The notes beneath the pieces were generated by a model. The model was not told where the DNA came from. It did not search any database and saw only the letters and a list, made by a program, of their open reading frames with translations. From [Clostridium] symbiosum (GTDB lineage: Bacteria > Bacillota > Clostridia > Lachnospirales > Lachnospiraceae), in assembly GCA_036419695.1 (NCBI GenBank), contig CP143946.1, forward strand, positions 1,792,001-1,856,000: 64,000 bases of DNA, written 5' to 3'. Shown here piece by piece: positions 25,980-33,799 of this stretch; position 1 is the first letter of the stretch; every line of letters starts with the position of its first letter. A program made the translations under genes and the position numbers.

Positions 25980-26388
25980 TTACAAATAAGTAAATATATT
26001 TGAATCTTCGATGTGTTCGAGAAATTTTCTTGCCGCCAGAGACAGTGTTTTTCTGTCTTTCCAACAGATGGCAACGATGCGCTTTGGTTTTTCTTTTAGT
26101 GGGCGTATGGTCAAACCGGTATCAAAGCCTCGCAGGATGCGTTCATAAAGCATGGATACACCCAAGCCTTGGCGAACCATTTCCATGACTGTATAGTCGT
26201 CATAGACCGTCAGTTTCAGATTTTTCAGCTGTACATCTGCCTCTTTGAATGCTGCCAGCGGATAGGAATAGCCCAGCTCGTCCATAAGGATAAAAGGTTC
26301 CTTAGCAAGATCTTTCACGGAAACCATATCCTTTTCTGACAATGGATGGTCGGGCGGCAGTACCGCAAGCTTTATTGCTAATCGACAG
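25980..26388 (-). pseudogene. 5'-truncated LysR-family regulator
   Basis: Reading leftward from about 26388, the frame encodes only the second half of a LysR effector-binding domain (KLAVLPPDHPLSEKDMVSV ... MVRQGLGVSMLYERILRG) and ends normally at TAA 25980. The helix-turn-helix and the first half of the effector domain are missing. The breakpoint coincides with the hairpin at 26389-26414 at the end of the zinc-ribbon gene. The frame stays open upstream only by running antisense-free through foreign sequence. Confidence 0.8.
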
Positions 26389-26414
26389 AAGAGCTCCCAA
26401 AACTGGGGGCTCTT
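26389..26414 (-). terminator. Hairpin ending the zinc-ribbon gene, at the lysR breakpoint
   Basis: AAGAGCTCCC (26389-26398), AAAACT, GGGGGCTCTT (26405-26414), ten pairs with one wobble. The T-run on the minus strand is weak (CTGT). Confidence 0.6.
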
Positions 26415-26446
26415 CTTGAGTTTAAACATCTTCATTATAAAAAGGA

Positions 26447-27010
26447 TTAATTCATCACCATCTGGAATAACGGAATTCCGATCGCAATAACCAGGGCGGC
26501 AATCATTGCATATTTGGCAAATTTCCAAAATCTGCTCTTTCGGAATGCCTGAATACAGGATAAACCGCAAAAACTCATTACGACCGCGACAGATGTTCCA
26601 ACCAAGCCGTTTAATAGATCGCCAGTACGGTAAAAAGTAAGAGTGGCAAAAAAACCAAAAACCCCAAAAGCCAGGATAGAAATCCCGAAAACGGTCCAGA
26701 AGAGACGCATGGCTTTCGGTATCACCGTATGATTCTTAGCCTTCTCTGCCTTACGCGGCATTTTCAACTCAGAACGTTTTACCACATTCTCAGGCTGCGG
26801 TGCGGCGTCCGTGCCATGAAAAACATATTCCTCGTAAACATATTTCTGATAAACGCCTCCCTGTTGTTCCGCCTCTTTCTGAGCCTTATCCTTATCCTGC
26901 TGGACATCATCCGGAGCATCCTTATCGGCCACCTGAAGAACATATCCACATCCTTTACAGGCGCTGCCTAATTCATCGATTCGACCGCAATATGGGCATA
27001 TTTTTTTCAT
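26447..27010 (-). CDS. Zinc-ribbon membrane protein
   Basis: 187 residues from the ATG at 27010 after AAGGGG. A zinc ribbon CPYC...CKGC occupies residues 4-22. A charged, disordered segment (about 25-100) and two to three membrane helices (about 110-185, LFWTVFGISILAFGVFGFF and a C-terminal helix ending VMN) follow. Such zinc-ribbon-plus-helix proteins are common and uncharacterised in Clostridia. It seems a single-gene unit. Confidence 0.72.
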   Translation of the reverse strand: MKKICPYCGRIDELGSACKGCGYVLQVADKDAPDDVQQDKDKAQKEAEQQGGVYQKYVYEEYVFHGTDAAPQPENVVKRSELKMPRKAEKAKNHTVIPKAMRLFWTVFGISILAFGVFGFFATLTFYRTGDLLNGLVGTSVAVVMSFCGLSCIQAFRKSRFWKFAKYAMIAALVIAIGIPLFQMVMN

Positions 27011-27420
27011 GTTATTCCCCTTATATATGTAATATGATAATAGTATACCAGCAGTTTCATAAAAGGACAAGAAATGATTTAGGTGGCTTCAATGAATATA
27101 CGGAATCATTGCCGGCAAAAAGATTGCTTTTTTATTCTGATGGTGATAAACTTGGCATAAGAGAAACTGGTTCTTATGTGGACAAAGCTTGCATTCCGGA
27201 CTTTGTGCATGGAGCATAAAGAGGTTTTATGCAAAAAGTAGAAAGATGTATACAGCATGAATTTAAGATGATGTAATATAAAAGAATCGATTCTAAGTGA
27301 AATTATCCTTTCCGGACATTTAAGTTTCAGAGGGGAGGTAATCTCACTATATTTTTATCACTACATTGTCCATAAGTATATCAGAACGAGGCGAAAAGGT
27401 GTAATCATGGAGGCGGCAAT
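27011..27420. other. Intergenic stretch with a possible gene remnant
   Basis: No convincing gene. On the plus strand 27082-27219 reads DLGGFNEYTESLPAKRLL ... DKACIPDFVHGA then stop. This looks protein-like but has no start or ribosome site and is probably the end of a lost gene. The rest is the A+T-rich upstream region of the gene at 27421. Confidence 0.4.
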
Positions 27421-29382
27421 ATGAGATACAGAAGATGGATTCGGTGGGGGCTTAGCCTGGTGGCTCTCTCTTTTGTTACAGGATGCAGTACTCAGGTGGA
27501 CTCCCGGCAGCAGCCGGAGGAAAGTCAGACGAAGATTACGATGATGTATCCCAAGAATCTAAAGAATTTTGAAGAGCTGGTGGACACGGAATATCCGGAT
27601 ATTGATTTGCAGGTGGAAATGACTACAACTGCGGTTATGAACAGCGACAGTGAGAGGCGTCTCAGAAAAGGGCACGGCACGGATCTCGTGGTGACGACCT
27701 TTCCAACCGGAGAGGTGAAAAATTATACCCTGGATTTAAGCGCAGAGACCTTTGCAACAGCTTACCAGGGGAGTATCACCGGACCGGTCATGGTTGACGG
27801 ACAGACGCGGTATCTTCCTCTTCCGGGACAATATTCGGGTTACATACTGAACCGTACGCTCGTCGAAGAGCTTGGGATGGAAGTGCCGGATACAAACAGG
27901 GAACTGACGGAACTATTTAAAGCGGCAAAAGAGCAGGGAAAGGGAATCGGAGAGGACGGCGCTATGTTTGGCCTTGTCACCGTTTCACCCGGAGCGGTCG
28001 GAACTTATATTATCGGAACGCAGGTACCGGACTTTCTGGGAACGGCTGCGGGAATCAGATGGATGTCTGATTTTGAGGCCGGAACGGCAGGATTCAACGG
28101 CATATGGGATGACAGTCTGGCACTGATGTTTGAGTGGACAAAACAGGGCTATCTGAATTCGGATACATTATCGGCAAATACTAGGAATGCAATGCCGGTT
28201 GAAGAGAGAATGCTGAACGGCACTTTGGTGATGTCCTATGGGAATGTGCAGATGCTGTCGAAATTAAACAGTAAAAGCAGTCAATATGAATATACGATGC
28301 TTCCGTATCTGAGCGATAAGGGAAATGAACCGTGGATTACTTCCGAACCGGACGGATATATCGGGATTAACGGAGCGCTGGCGAATGGAAATGAGAAAAA
28401 GAAGCTGGATGCCTGCATACGGATTCTTAGATTACTGTCCACCCCTGAAGGACAGGAGGCATGGATGGTAGACACTTCGTCTATTTATTCTTATCTGCAG
28501 GATTACAAACCGGTACAGGCTGCGCTGCCTGAAGAAATTGCCGGGTGTGTGGAGAACGGCTATATTTACGACCTTCAGCTGCCTTCCAATATAGTTCAGT
28601 ATTTTGGAAAATGTATGATCTCCGCTTTAGATGAGAAGATGGATTTAAAGGAAGCGCTCGCTGCAATTGACGATTATTGCATCAATGGCTCACCGGAGGT
28701 GGATTACGGCCAGTCGGTGGTTGGAAGTGTGGCAGACGATCTTCTTTATGAAAATTATAATACCAGAAAAGAGGAGACGGCCATCGGCAATCTGATCGCC
28801 GACGCCTTGAAAGAATATACCGGGGCAGATATTGCGGTAGTCAACGGAGGCGGAATCCGCGGCAGTTTATATGAAGGAGATGTTCTTGGCGAAGATCTGA
28901 ACGCGGTCTGTCCTTATCCGAATGAAATCATCACGGTCGAGGCAAAGGGGGCCGTGATTGCCGATATGCTGAGAAACGGTATTTCCCAGACCGAGGGGAA
29001 AGATATGATACCGTCTGGCCGTTTTCTTCAGGTTTCCGGCTTATCTTATTCATATCGGCCTGCGGCTGAAGGAAAAACGGCCGAACTTTTGTCCGTATTT
29101 TTAGAGGACGGCTCCGAAGTGGGAATGGATACCTGGTACACACTCGCCATAACCAACTATATGGCAGGCAGCAGCGGATATTTAAACAATAACGGCGACG
29201 GTTATACGATGCTTAACCTGTACAGTGATACGGCTCCGAAGACTGGGGACGTGAAGCTTTTAAAGGAGACGGGGGCGACGTACGGAGAAGCGCTGAGACA
29301 GTATTTTCAAAATCACAGGGACGAACCGGTACAGGTAAAGCTGGAGGGACGAATTACCGTAGCAGGAGACAGCGATGAATAA
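27421..29382 (+). CDS. Lipoprotein: extracellular solute-binding domain fused to a 5'-nucleotidase C-terminal domain
   Basis: 653 residues. A lipoprotein signal ends at LSFVTGC (C22). Residues about 35-430 look like an ABC-type family 1 solute-binding protein (DLVVTTFPTGEV; GQYSGYILNRTLVEELG; SPEGQEAW-like TPEGQEAWMVDTS). Residues about 445-625 are a 5'-nucleotidase C-terminal domain (ETAIGNLIADAL; NGGGIRGSLYEGDV with N475; TNYMAGSSGYLNNNGDGY). The metallophosphatase domain that normally precedes it is absent, so it may bind a nucleotide-like ligand without cleaving it. No permease is nearby. It overlaps the downstream hybrid kinase by 8 bp, pointing to a sensor role on the outer membrane face of the cell. 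Confidence 0.85.
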   Translation: MRYRRWIRWGLSLVALSFVTGCSTQVDSRQQPEESQTKITMMYPKNLKNFEELVDTEYPDIDLQVEMTTTAVMNSDSERRLRKGHGTDLVVTTFPTGEVKNYTLDLSAETFATAYQGSITGPVMVDGQTRYLPLPGQYSGYILNRTLVEELGMEVPDTNRELTELFKAAKEQGKGIGEDGAMFGLVTVSPGAVGTYIIGTQVPDFLGTAAGIRWMSDFEAGTAGFNGIWDDSLALMFEWTKQGYLNSDTLSANTRNAMPVEERMLNGTLVMSYGNVQMLSKLNSKSSQYEYTMLPYLSDKGNEPWITSEPDGYIGINGALANGNEKKKLDACIRILRLLSTPEGQEAWMVDTSSIYSYLQDYKPVQAALPEEIAGCVENGYIYDLQLPSNIVQYFGKCMISALDEKMDLKEALAAIDDYCINGSPEVDYGQSVVGSVADDLLYENYNTRKEETAIGNLIADALKEYTGADIAVVNGGGIRGSLYEGDVLGEDLNAVCPYPNEIITVEAKGAVIADMLRNGISQTEGKDMIPSGRFLQVSGLSYSYRPAAEGKTAELLSVFLEDGSEVGMDTWYTLAITNYMAGSSGYLNNNGDGYTMLNLYSDTAPKTGDVKLLKETGATYGEALRQYFQNHRDEPVQVKLEGRITVAGDSDE

Positions 29383-31969
29383 AAAAATTAGGAAAGCCGG
29401 GAATAACAGATGGTATGTGACGGTGTTTTTTATTGTTATGGCAGTTGCCTGTACGGTTTCCAGTATATGGCTGATTCATGCGTCGTCTATTGCCTCTCAG
29501 GAGGCCGGAGTGGAGATGGACACCCTCTATCTCAGAGAGCTGACAACACAGACGATAGGCCATTTTCAGACCAGTATCAACAGTCAGTTCTCCCAGCTTC
29601 GGACTACGGCTGCATCCATGAAAGATGATGACTTAAGGGACTCGGAAACCTTAAATGCTTACCTGAAAAGGACAAAGGAGTATAATAACTTCAATTTCTT
29701 TGCACTGGTGGATGAGGAGGGAAAATATTACTGTACAGACGGTGTATTTCCGGCGGCATCCAAGATAAGTTTTCTCGGCCGTCTGCTGGAGGGACAGTCA
29801 GGCCTGTTTTCCTACAATGAGACAATCCTGGGAGAAGATATGATTTTGATTGGAGATTCCATCAATCCCATCAGGTACGGAGAGCAGAAGATGGTTGCGG
29901 TATTGGCCGGACTGGATGTCAATGTCATTAACAGCCAGCTTTCCCTGAAAAGAGAAAATGCAAAGACATATTCGAGTGTCATTGAACGCTCCGGCAGATT
30001 TATCATAAATAACAGCTACAATACCGAATTATCACAGAGTACCAATGTGCTGTCGAAACTCCAAAAATATGCAGAATTCACATCGGGCTATTCTCTGGAG
30101 ACGATCCGGACCGATCTGGCCAACGGGGGAGCAGGATTATCGGCATATAGGATCGAAGGCCAAAGGCAGTATATGTACTATGCCCCAATCCAGGGAACGG
30201 ACTGGTATCTTTTAACCATTATACCATATGAGGTGGTGAACCTGACCATCAGCAGCCTGATTAGCCGGCTTAACAGGAATGCCATCGGCATGGTAGTATT
30301 CGTTCTGATTATGCTGTCTTGTGTATTCGTATTCTTTTTTACTAACATGAGCAGGAATGAACAGAAGCTGCGGCTTGCAAACGCGGCGGCGGAAGAGGCG
30401 TTAATAAAAGCGGAGAAAGCAAGCCGGGCCAAAAGTGAATTTTTAAGCCGAATGAGCCATGAAATCAGGACGCCGATGAATGGAATTATCGGGATGGGCG
30501 AAGTAGCCAGACAAAATATCGGAAATCCGTTCAAGGTGGAAGAATGCTTAAAAAAACAGGTTTTGTCATCGCGGCATCTGCTGTCTCTCATCAATGATAT
30601 CCTGGATATGACGAAAATTGAAAGCGGCAGGATAGAACTTCAGCATGTACCCTTTGAACTCAGGGACAGTATCGAAGAGATTGGAAATATCTACTACACC
30701 CAGGCGCATCAAAGGGGAATCCGCTATGAAGCAATCCTGGCGGGCGATGTGGATGAGAAACTGGTCGGAGATTCCCTGCGGCTGAAGCAGATATTATCCA
30801 ACCTCCTGTCAAATGCCATAAAATTTACTCCTTCCGGAGGAACTGTTACACTTCGGGTGTCAACGCTTCATGAGACAGGGGGAGAGGTCAGGCTCTGTTT
30901 CGAAGTCAGCGACACGGGATGTGGGATAGCGGAGGAAAATTATACAAAGGTTTTTGAATCGTTTGAGCAGGAGAATTCCAGTGTGTCGGGCAAGTACGGT
31001 GGAACGGGGCTGGGGCTTGCCATTGTTAAAGGATTTACCGAATTGATGGGCGGTGAGGTAAGGCTTAAAAGCCGGGTTGGGAGCGGCAGTACGTTTTTCG
31101 TGGATCTGCCCTTTGGGAAGGTGGAAAAGCAGGTTGAGCCTTTAGACCTCACGGGAATGAGAGTGCTGATAGCGGAGGAGAACAAAGATGCTTTAAACCA
31201 TACCGCCTCTCTGTTGGAACGGATGAAAGCCGAAGTGGACTGTGCAGACAATGGTAAGATTGCCGCTGCCATAGCGGAAAGGGCATATTTGGAACATACC
31301 GGCTATGATGTCTGTCTGCTGGATTGGAAAATGGCAGGTATGGATGGAATGGAGACAGCCCGTCTGATACGGCAGCGCGTAGGGAAAGATAAACCGGCAA
31401 TTCTTATAACAGCATATGATTCAACGGAAATTGAACTGGCTCCGGATGAAAGAGCGATTGCGGGCATTATTCAAAAACCACTTTTCATGTCTACGCTGGT
31501 TGAAGCATTTTCGGGACTTGAGGGGGAGCAGCCACTGTTTCATATACAATATCGTCCGGTGGAATTTGATTTCCACGGTAAACGTATCCTTCTAGCGGAA
31601 GATAATGAAATCAACAGGGAAATTGCCATCGAACTGATCGGGGCGACAGGGGCAGAGATAGAGTCTGTGGAAAATGGAAAAGAGGCTGTTGAGAAATTCG
31701 GCGGTTCCGCCCCGGGATATTATGATTTGATTTTGATGGAAATACAAATGCCGGTTATGGACGGATATAGGGCGACCAAAGAAATCAGAGCCCTGTTACG
31801 GCCGGACTCCGAACAGATTCCGATCTTTGCGATGACGGCTAATGCATTTACCGAAGACGTAGAAGAGAGCAAACGCGCGGGCATGAATGCGCATATTGGC
31901 AAACCATTGGATGTAAAGGTTCTTTATGAGACGATGAAACAGTATTTGATGCAAAACCAGATAGAATAA
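29375..31969 (+). CDS. Hybrid sensor histidine kinase with extracytoplasmic Cache-like domain and two receivers
   Basis: 864 residues. Membrane helices at about 14-36 and 307-330 enclose a Cache-like sensor (about 40-300). HisKA follows with H362 in RMSHEIRTPMNG, then HATPase (NLLSNAIKFTPSGG; DTGCGI; GGTGLGLAIV). Receiver 1 (about 587-705) has acceptor D650 in LLDWKMAGMDG. Receiver 2 (about 730-860) has E789 where Asp is expected (LILMEIQMPVMDG). Translation is coupled to the solute-binding/5'-nucleotidase lipoprotein, which probably presents the ligand to the Cache domain. No output regulator is adjacent. Confidence 0.9.
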   Translation: MNKKIRKAGNNRWYVTVFFIVMAVACTVSSIWLIHASSIASQEAGVEMDTLYLRELTTQTIGHFQTSINSQFSQLRTTAASMKDDDLRDSETLNAYLKRTKEYNNFNFFALVDEEGKYYCTDGVFPAASKISFLGRLLEGQSGLFSYNETILGEDMILIGDSINPIRYGEQKMVAVLAGLDVNVINSQLSLKRENAKTYSSVIERSGRFIINNSYNTELSQSTNVLSKLQKYAEFTSGYSLETIRTDLANGGAGLSAYRIEGQRQYMYYAPIQGTDWYLLTIIPYEVVNLTISSLISRLNRNAIGMVVFVLIMLSCVFVFFFTNMSRNEQKLRLANAAAEEALIKAEKASRAKSEFLSRMSHEIRTPMNGIIGMGEVARQNIGNPFKVEECLKKQVLSSRHLLSLINDILDMTKIESGRIELQHVPFELRDSIEEIGNIYYTQAHQRGIRYEAILAGDVDEKLVGDSLRLKQILSNLLSNAIKFTPSGGTVTLRVSTLHETGGEVRLCFEVSDTGCGIAEENYTKVFESFEQENSSVSGKYGGTGLGLAIVKGFTELMGGEVRLKSRVGSGSTFFVDLPFGKVEKQVEPLDLTGMRVLIAEENKDALNHTASLLERMKAEVDCADNGKIAAAIAERAYLEHTGYDVCLLDWKMAGMDGMETARLIRQRVGKDKPAILITAYDSTEIELAPDERAIAGIIQKPLFMSTLVEAFSGLEGEQPLFHIQYRPVEFDFHGKRILLAEDNEINREIAIELIGATGAEIESVENGKEAVEKFGGSAPGYYDLILMEIQMPVMDGYRATKEIRALLRPDSEQIPIFAMTANAFTEDVEESKRAGMNAHIGKPLDVKVLYETMKQYLMQNQIE

Positions 31970-32457
31970 CCGGTACGGACTGCCTGCGGGATATCTTGAA
32001 AAGAATCATTGATTTGTCCGGCGGCAAACATCCAGTTGACATTTTCGCTCCAGAAGATGAAATCCTCTGTTTTTCTTATTCTGGCAAGTATGACAATACA
32101 GCTTAAATCACAGTCGTCCTCACAGACCAGAATAGGGACGTTCAGCGCTTCCGGGCTGTCACTCATTTCCCAGATAAAGCGGTTCTCGGCAGCCTATTCA
32201 AGTTCTCCGGACCATGCGGGCAGCAGCCCGAGTAGGGAACCGAACCGCTCCAGCGCAGGACATTTCCCGTCGCGGACGTATTCATCCAGATATCGCACAA
32301 TGGGTTTGCCGTGGATAAGCCAGTAAAACTTACTGTAGCCGTCTAATGTGGCTGCTGAACAGTAACTCCGGCCCTTCCAATGAACCCGATTTTCTTTACC
32401 AATCTTGTATTTCCGGAGAGAACTGTGTATAATGGTCAATAAATATCGACCATTCAT
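31924..32457 (-). pseudogene. Unknown protein gene split by one in-frame amber codon
   Basis: From ATG 32457 the frame runs 87 codons to TAG at 32194-32196 (…WSGELE-stop), then continues without shift for 89 more codons (AAENRFIWEMSDSPEALNVP…) to a stop at 31924. Both halves look like protein (even composition, aromatic-rich). No family was recognised. The simplest reading is a CAG-to-TAG nonsense change. The 3' end overlaps the convergent kinase gene by 46 bp, and the start has no good ribosome site. Confidence 0.6.
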
Positions 32458-32498
32458 TTCGAATCAGTAAATGACGGATGATTCAGGAGGGCGGCTAA

Positions 32499-32657
32499 AT
32501 GGAAAAAGATTCCTTTGAGGTGCGCCAGTGCGGCACAAAGAACTTTTATTATCCGGATCCTGAAAGCAGCAGTATGAAGCGGATTGCAGAGTTCTGGAAC
32601 GAGGCGTTGGAAATGATGGGGAGATGTCCTTGGGTGAGAGAGGAGAAGAAAGAATGA
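32499..32657 (+). CDS. Small unknown protein, translationally coupled to the EFR1 gene
   Basis: 52 residues starting MEKDSFEVRQCGTKNFYYP. CAGGAGGGCGG lies 9 bp before the ATG. The stop TGA (32655-32657) overlaps the start of the next gene as ATGA. The strong ribosome site and overlap argue that it is real. It has no recognised domain; it contains two cysteines. Confidence 0.6.
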   Translation: MEKDSFEVRQCGTKNFYYPDPESSSMKRIAEFWNEALEMMGRCPWVREEKKE

Positions 32658-33484
32658 CACTTAATACAATGTATTTCAGCCCGACGGGCGGGACAAAAAA
32701 GGTGGCAGAGATCATCAGCCGCGGCATGGAAGGCAAAGGGGACGGAACGAAAGCGGTACATAAAGAGATTGATTTATCACTTCCTGAGGAGGACTATGCA
32801 AAGTATTGTTTTGGCGAGGAGGATGTCTGTGTTATCGCAGTGCCGTCATTTGGCGGCCGTGTGCCTGCCGCGGCGCTGGAACGCCTTAAGATGATGGAAG
32901 GGGGAGGCGCCAGAGCCGTGCTGGTGGCAGTATACGGGAACAGGGCGTTTGAGGATACGCTTCTGGAGCTTGAAGATACGCTCCTTGCGGCCGGGTTTGA
33001 TCCGGCGGCAGCCATTGCAGCGGTCGCGGAACACTCCATTATGCATCAGTTTGCCGGGGGAAGGCCGGATGCGGAGGATGAGAGAGAGCTGACCGATTTT
33101 GCGGTAAGAATTGAGGATATGTTATCGGAAGAAGGAGACAGGACGGCAGGCGGCATGGAGCATGCCGGAATTGCCGGGCTTCCCGGCAACCGCCCCTACC
33201 GGGAATATAACGGCGTTCCATTCAAACCGGAAGGAGACAAATCATGTACGAAGTGCGGCCTGTGCGCGAAGAAATGTCCCGTCGGCGCAATCCCGGCCGG
33301 CAATCCGTCCTCGGTTGACAAGGAAAAATGCATCTCCTGTATGCGCTGTGTTTCAGTCTGTCCGCAGCATGCGCGGGATTTAAACAAAGTCCTGCTTTTT
33401 GGCGTTTCACAGAAGATGAAAAAGGTATGTTCAGGCAGGAAAGAGAACGAATTATTTATCGAAAGGAGACGGCTCATATGCTGA
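32654..33484 (+). CDS. EFR1-family flavodoxin-ferredoxin fusion protein
   Basis: 276 residues. N-terminal flavodoxin-like FMN site (MYFSPTGGTKKVAEI), then two 4Fe-4S motifs at the C-terminal end: CTKCGLCAKKCP and CISCMRCVSVCP. EFR1 proteins are cytoplasmic electron carriers of Clostridia with unknown partners. The ATG at 32654 overlaps the stop of the 52-residue ORF. It overlaps the HAD fragment at 33478 by 7 bp, indicating that the two once formed an operon. Confidence 0.88.
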   Translation: MTLNTMYFSPTGGTKKVAEIISRGMEGKGDGTKAVHKEIDLSLPEEDYAKYCFGEEDVCVIAVPSFGGRVPAAALERLKMMEGGGARAVLVAVYGNRAFEDTLLELEDTLLAAGFDPAAAIAAVAEHSIMHQFAGGRPDAEDERELTDFAVRIEDMLSEEGDRTAGGMEHAGIAGLPGNRPYREYNGVPFKPEGDKSCTKCGLCAKKCPVGAIPAGNPSSVDKEKCISCMRCVSVCPQHARDLNKVLLFGVSQKMKKVCSGRKENELFIERRRLIC

Positions 33485-33564
33485 AGGCGGTCTTTATCGA
33501 CTATACCGGAACGATCATTGAGGAGGGCGGGGAGGCGGTGACAATCCGCACTCATAATTTGTGA
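33478..33564 (+). pseudogene. N-terminal stub of a HAD-family hydrolase
   Basis: 28 codons: MLKAVFIDYTGTIIEEGG… The DYTGT motif is the HAD nucleophile motif I. The frame stops after 28 residues, whereas a HAD hydrolase needs about 200 or more. The coding match ends near EAVT and a terminator follows at 33582, so the rest has been deleted. AAAGGAG provides an intact ribosome site. Confidence 0.75.
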
Positions 33565-33581
33565 AAATATGATAATTCGTG

Positions 33582-33634
33582 AAAAGCAGAGGGCGGCCGC
33601 CGTAACAAGGCAGAAGTCCTCTGCTTTTCTTTTG
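33582..33634 (+). terminator. Rho-independent terminator after the HAD stub
   Basis: AAAAGCAGAGG (33582-33592) pairs with CCTCTGCTTTT (33618-33628), followed by CTTTT. Confidence 0.85.
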
Positions 33635-33706
33635 ATCATCATCTGCGGTCACAAAGCGGGAGAGCGGTTGTGAAATGAGAATGCCGCAAATCTTTCAAAA
33701 AAATCC

Positions 33707-33735
33707 TTGACAAACAAAACTGTATCTGTTAAAGT
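33707..33735 (+). promoter_or_regulatory. Promoter of the disulfide reductase operon
   Basis: TTGACA (33707-33712), 17-bp spacer, TAAAGT (33730-33735). The -10 box lies inside the inverted repeat at 33723-33743. Confidence 0.7.
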
Positions 33736-33743
33736 TACAGATA
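33723..33743 (+). promoter_or_regulatory. Operator-like inverted repeat 1 over the -10 box
   Basis: TATCTGT-N7-ACAGATA, perfect 7-bp arms. A protein bound here would block RNA polymerase. Confidence 0.65.
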
Positions 33744-33761
33744 ACAACTGTAATAAAAATA

Positions 33762-33778
33762 GATACACATTTTGTATC
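33762..33778 (+). promoter_or_regulatory. Operator-like inverted repeat 2 in the leader
   Basis: GATACA-CATTT-TGTATC, perfect 6-bp arms, just upstream of the ribosome site. Centre-to-centre distance from repeat 1 is 37 bp. Confidence 0.55.
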
Positions 33779-33799
33779 AATCGGCAGGGAGATAAGATA

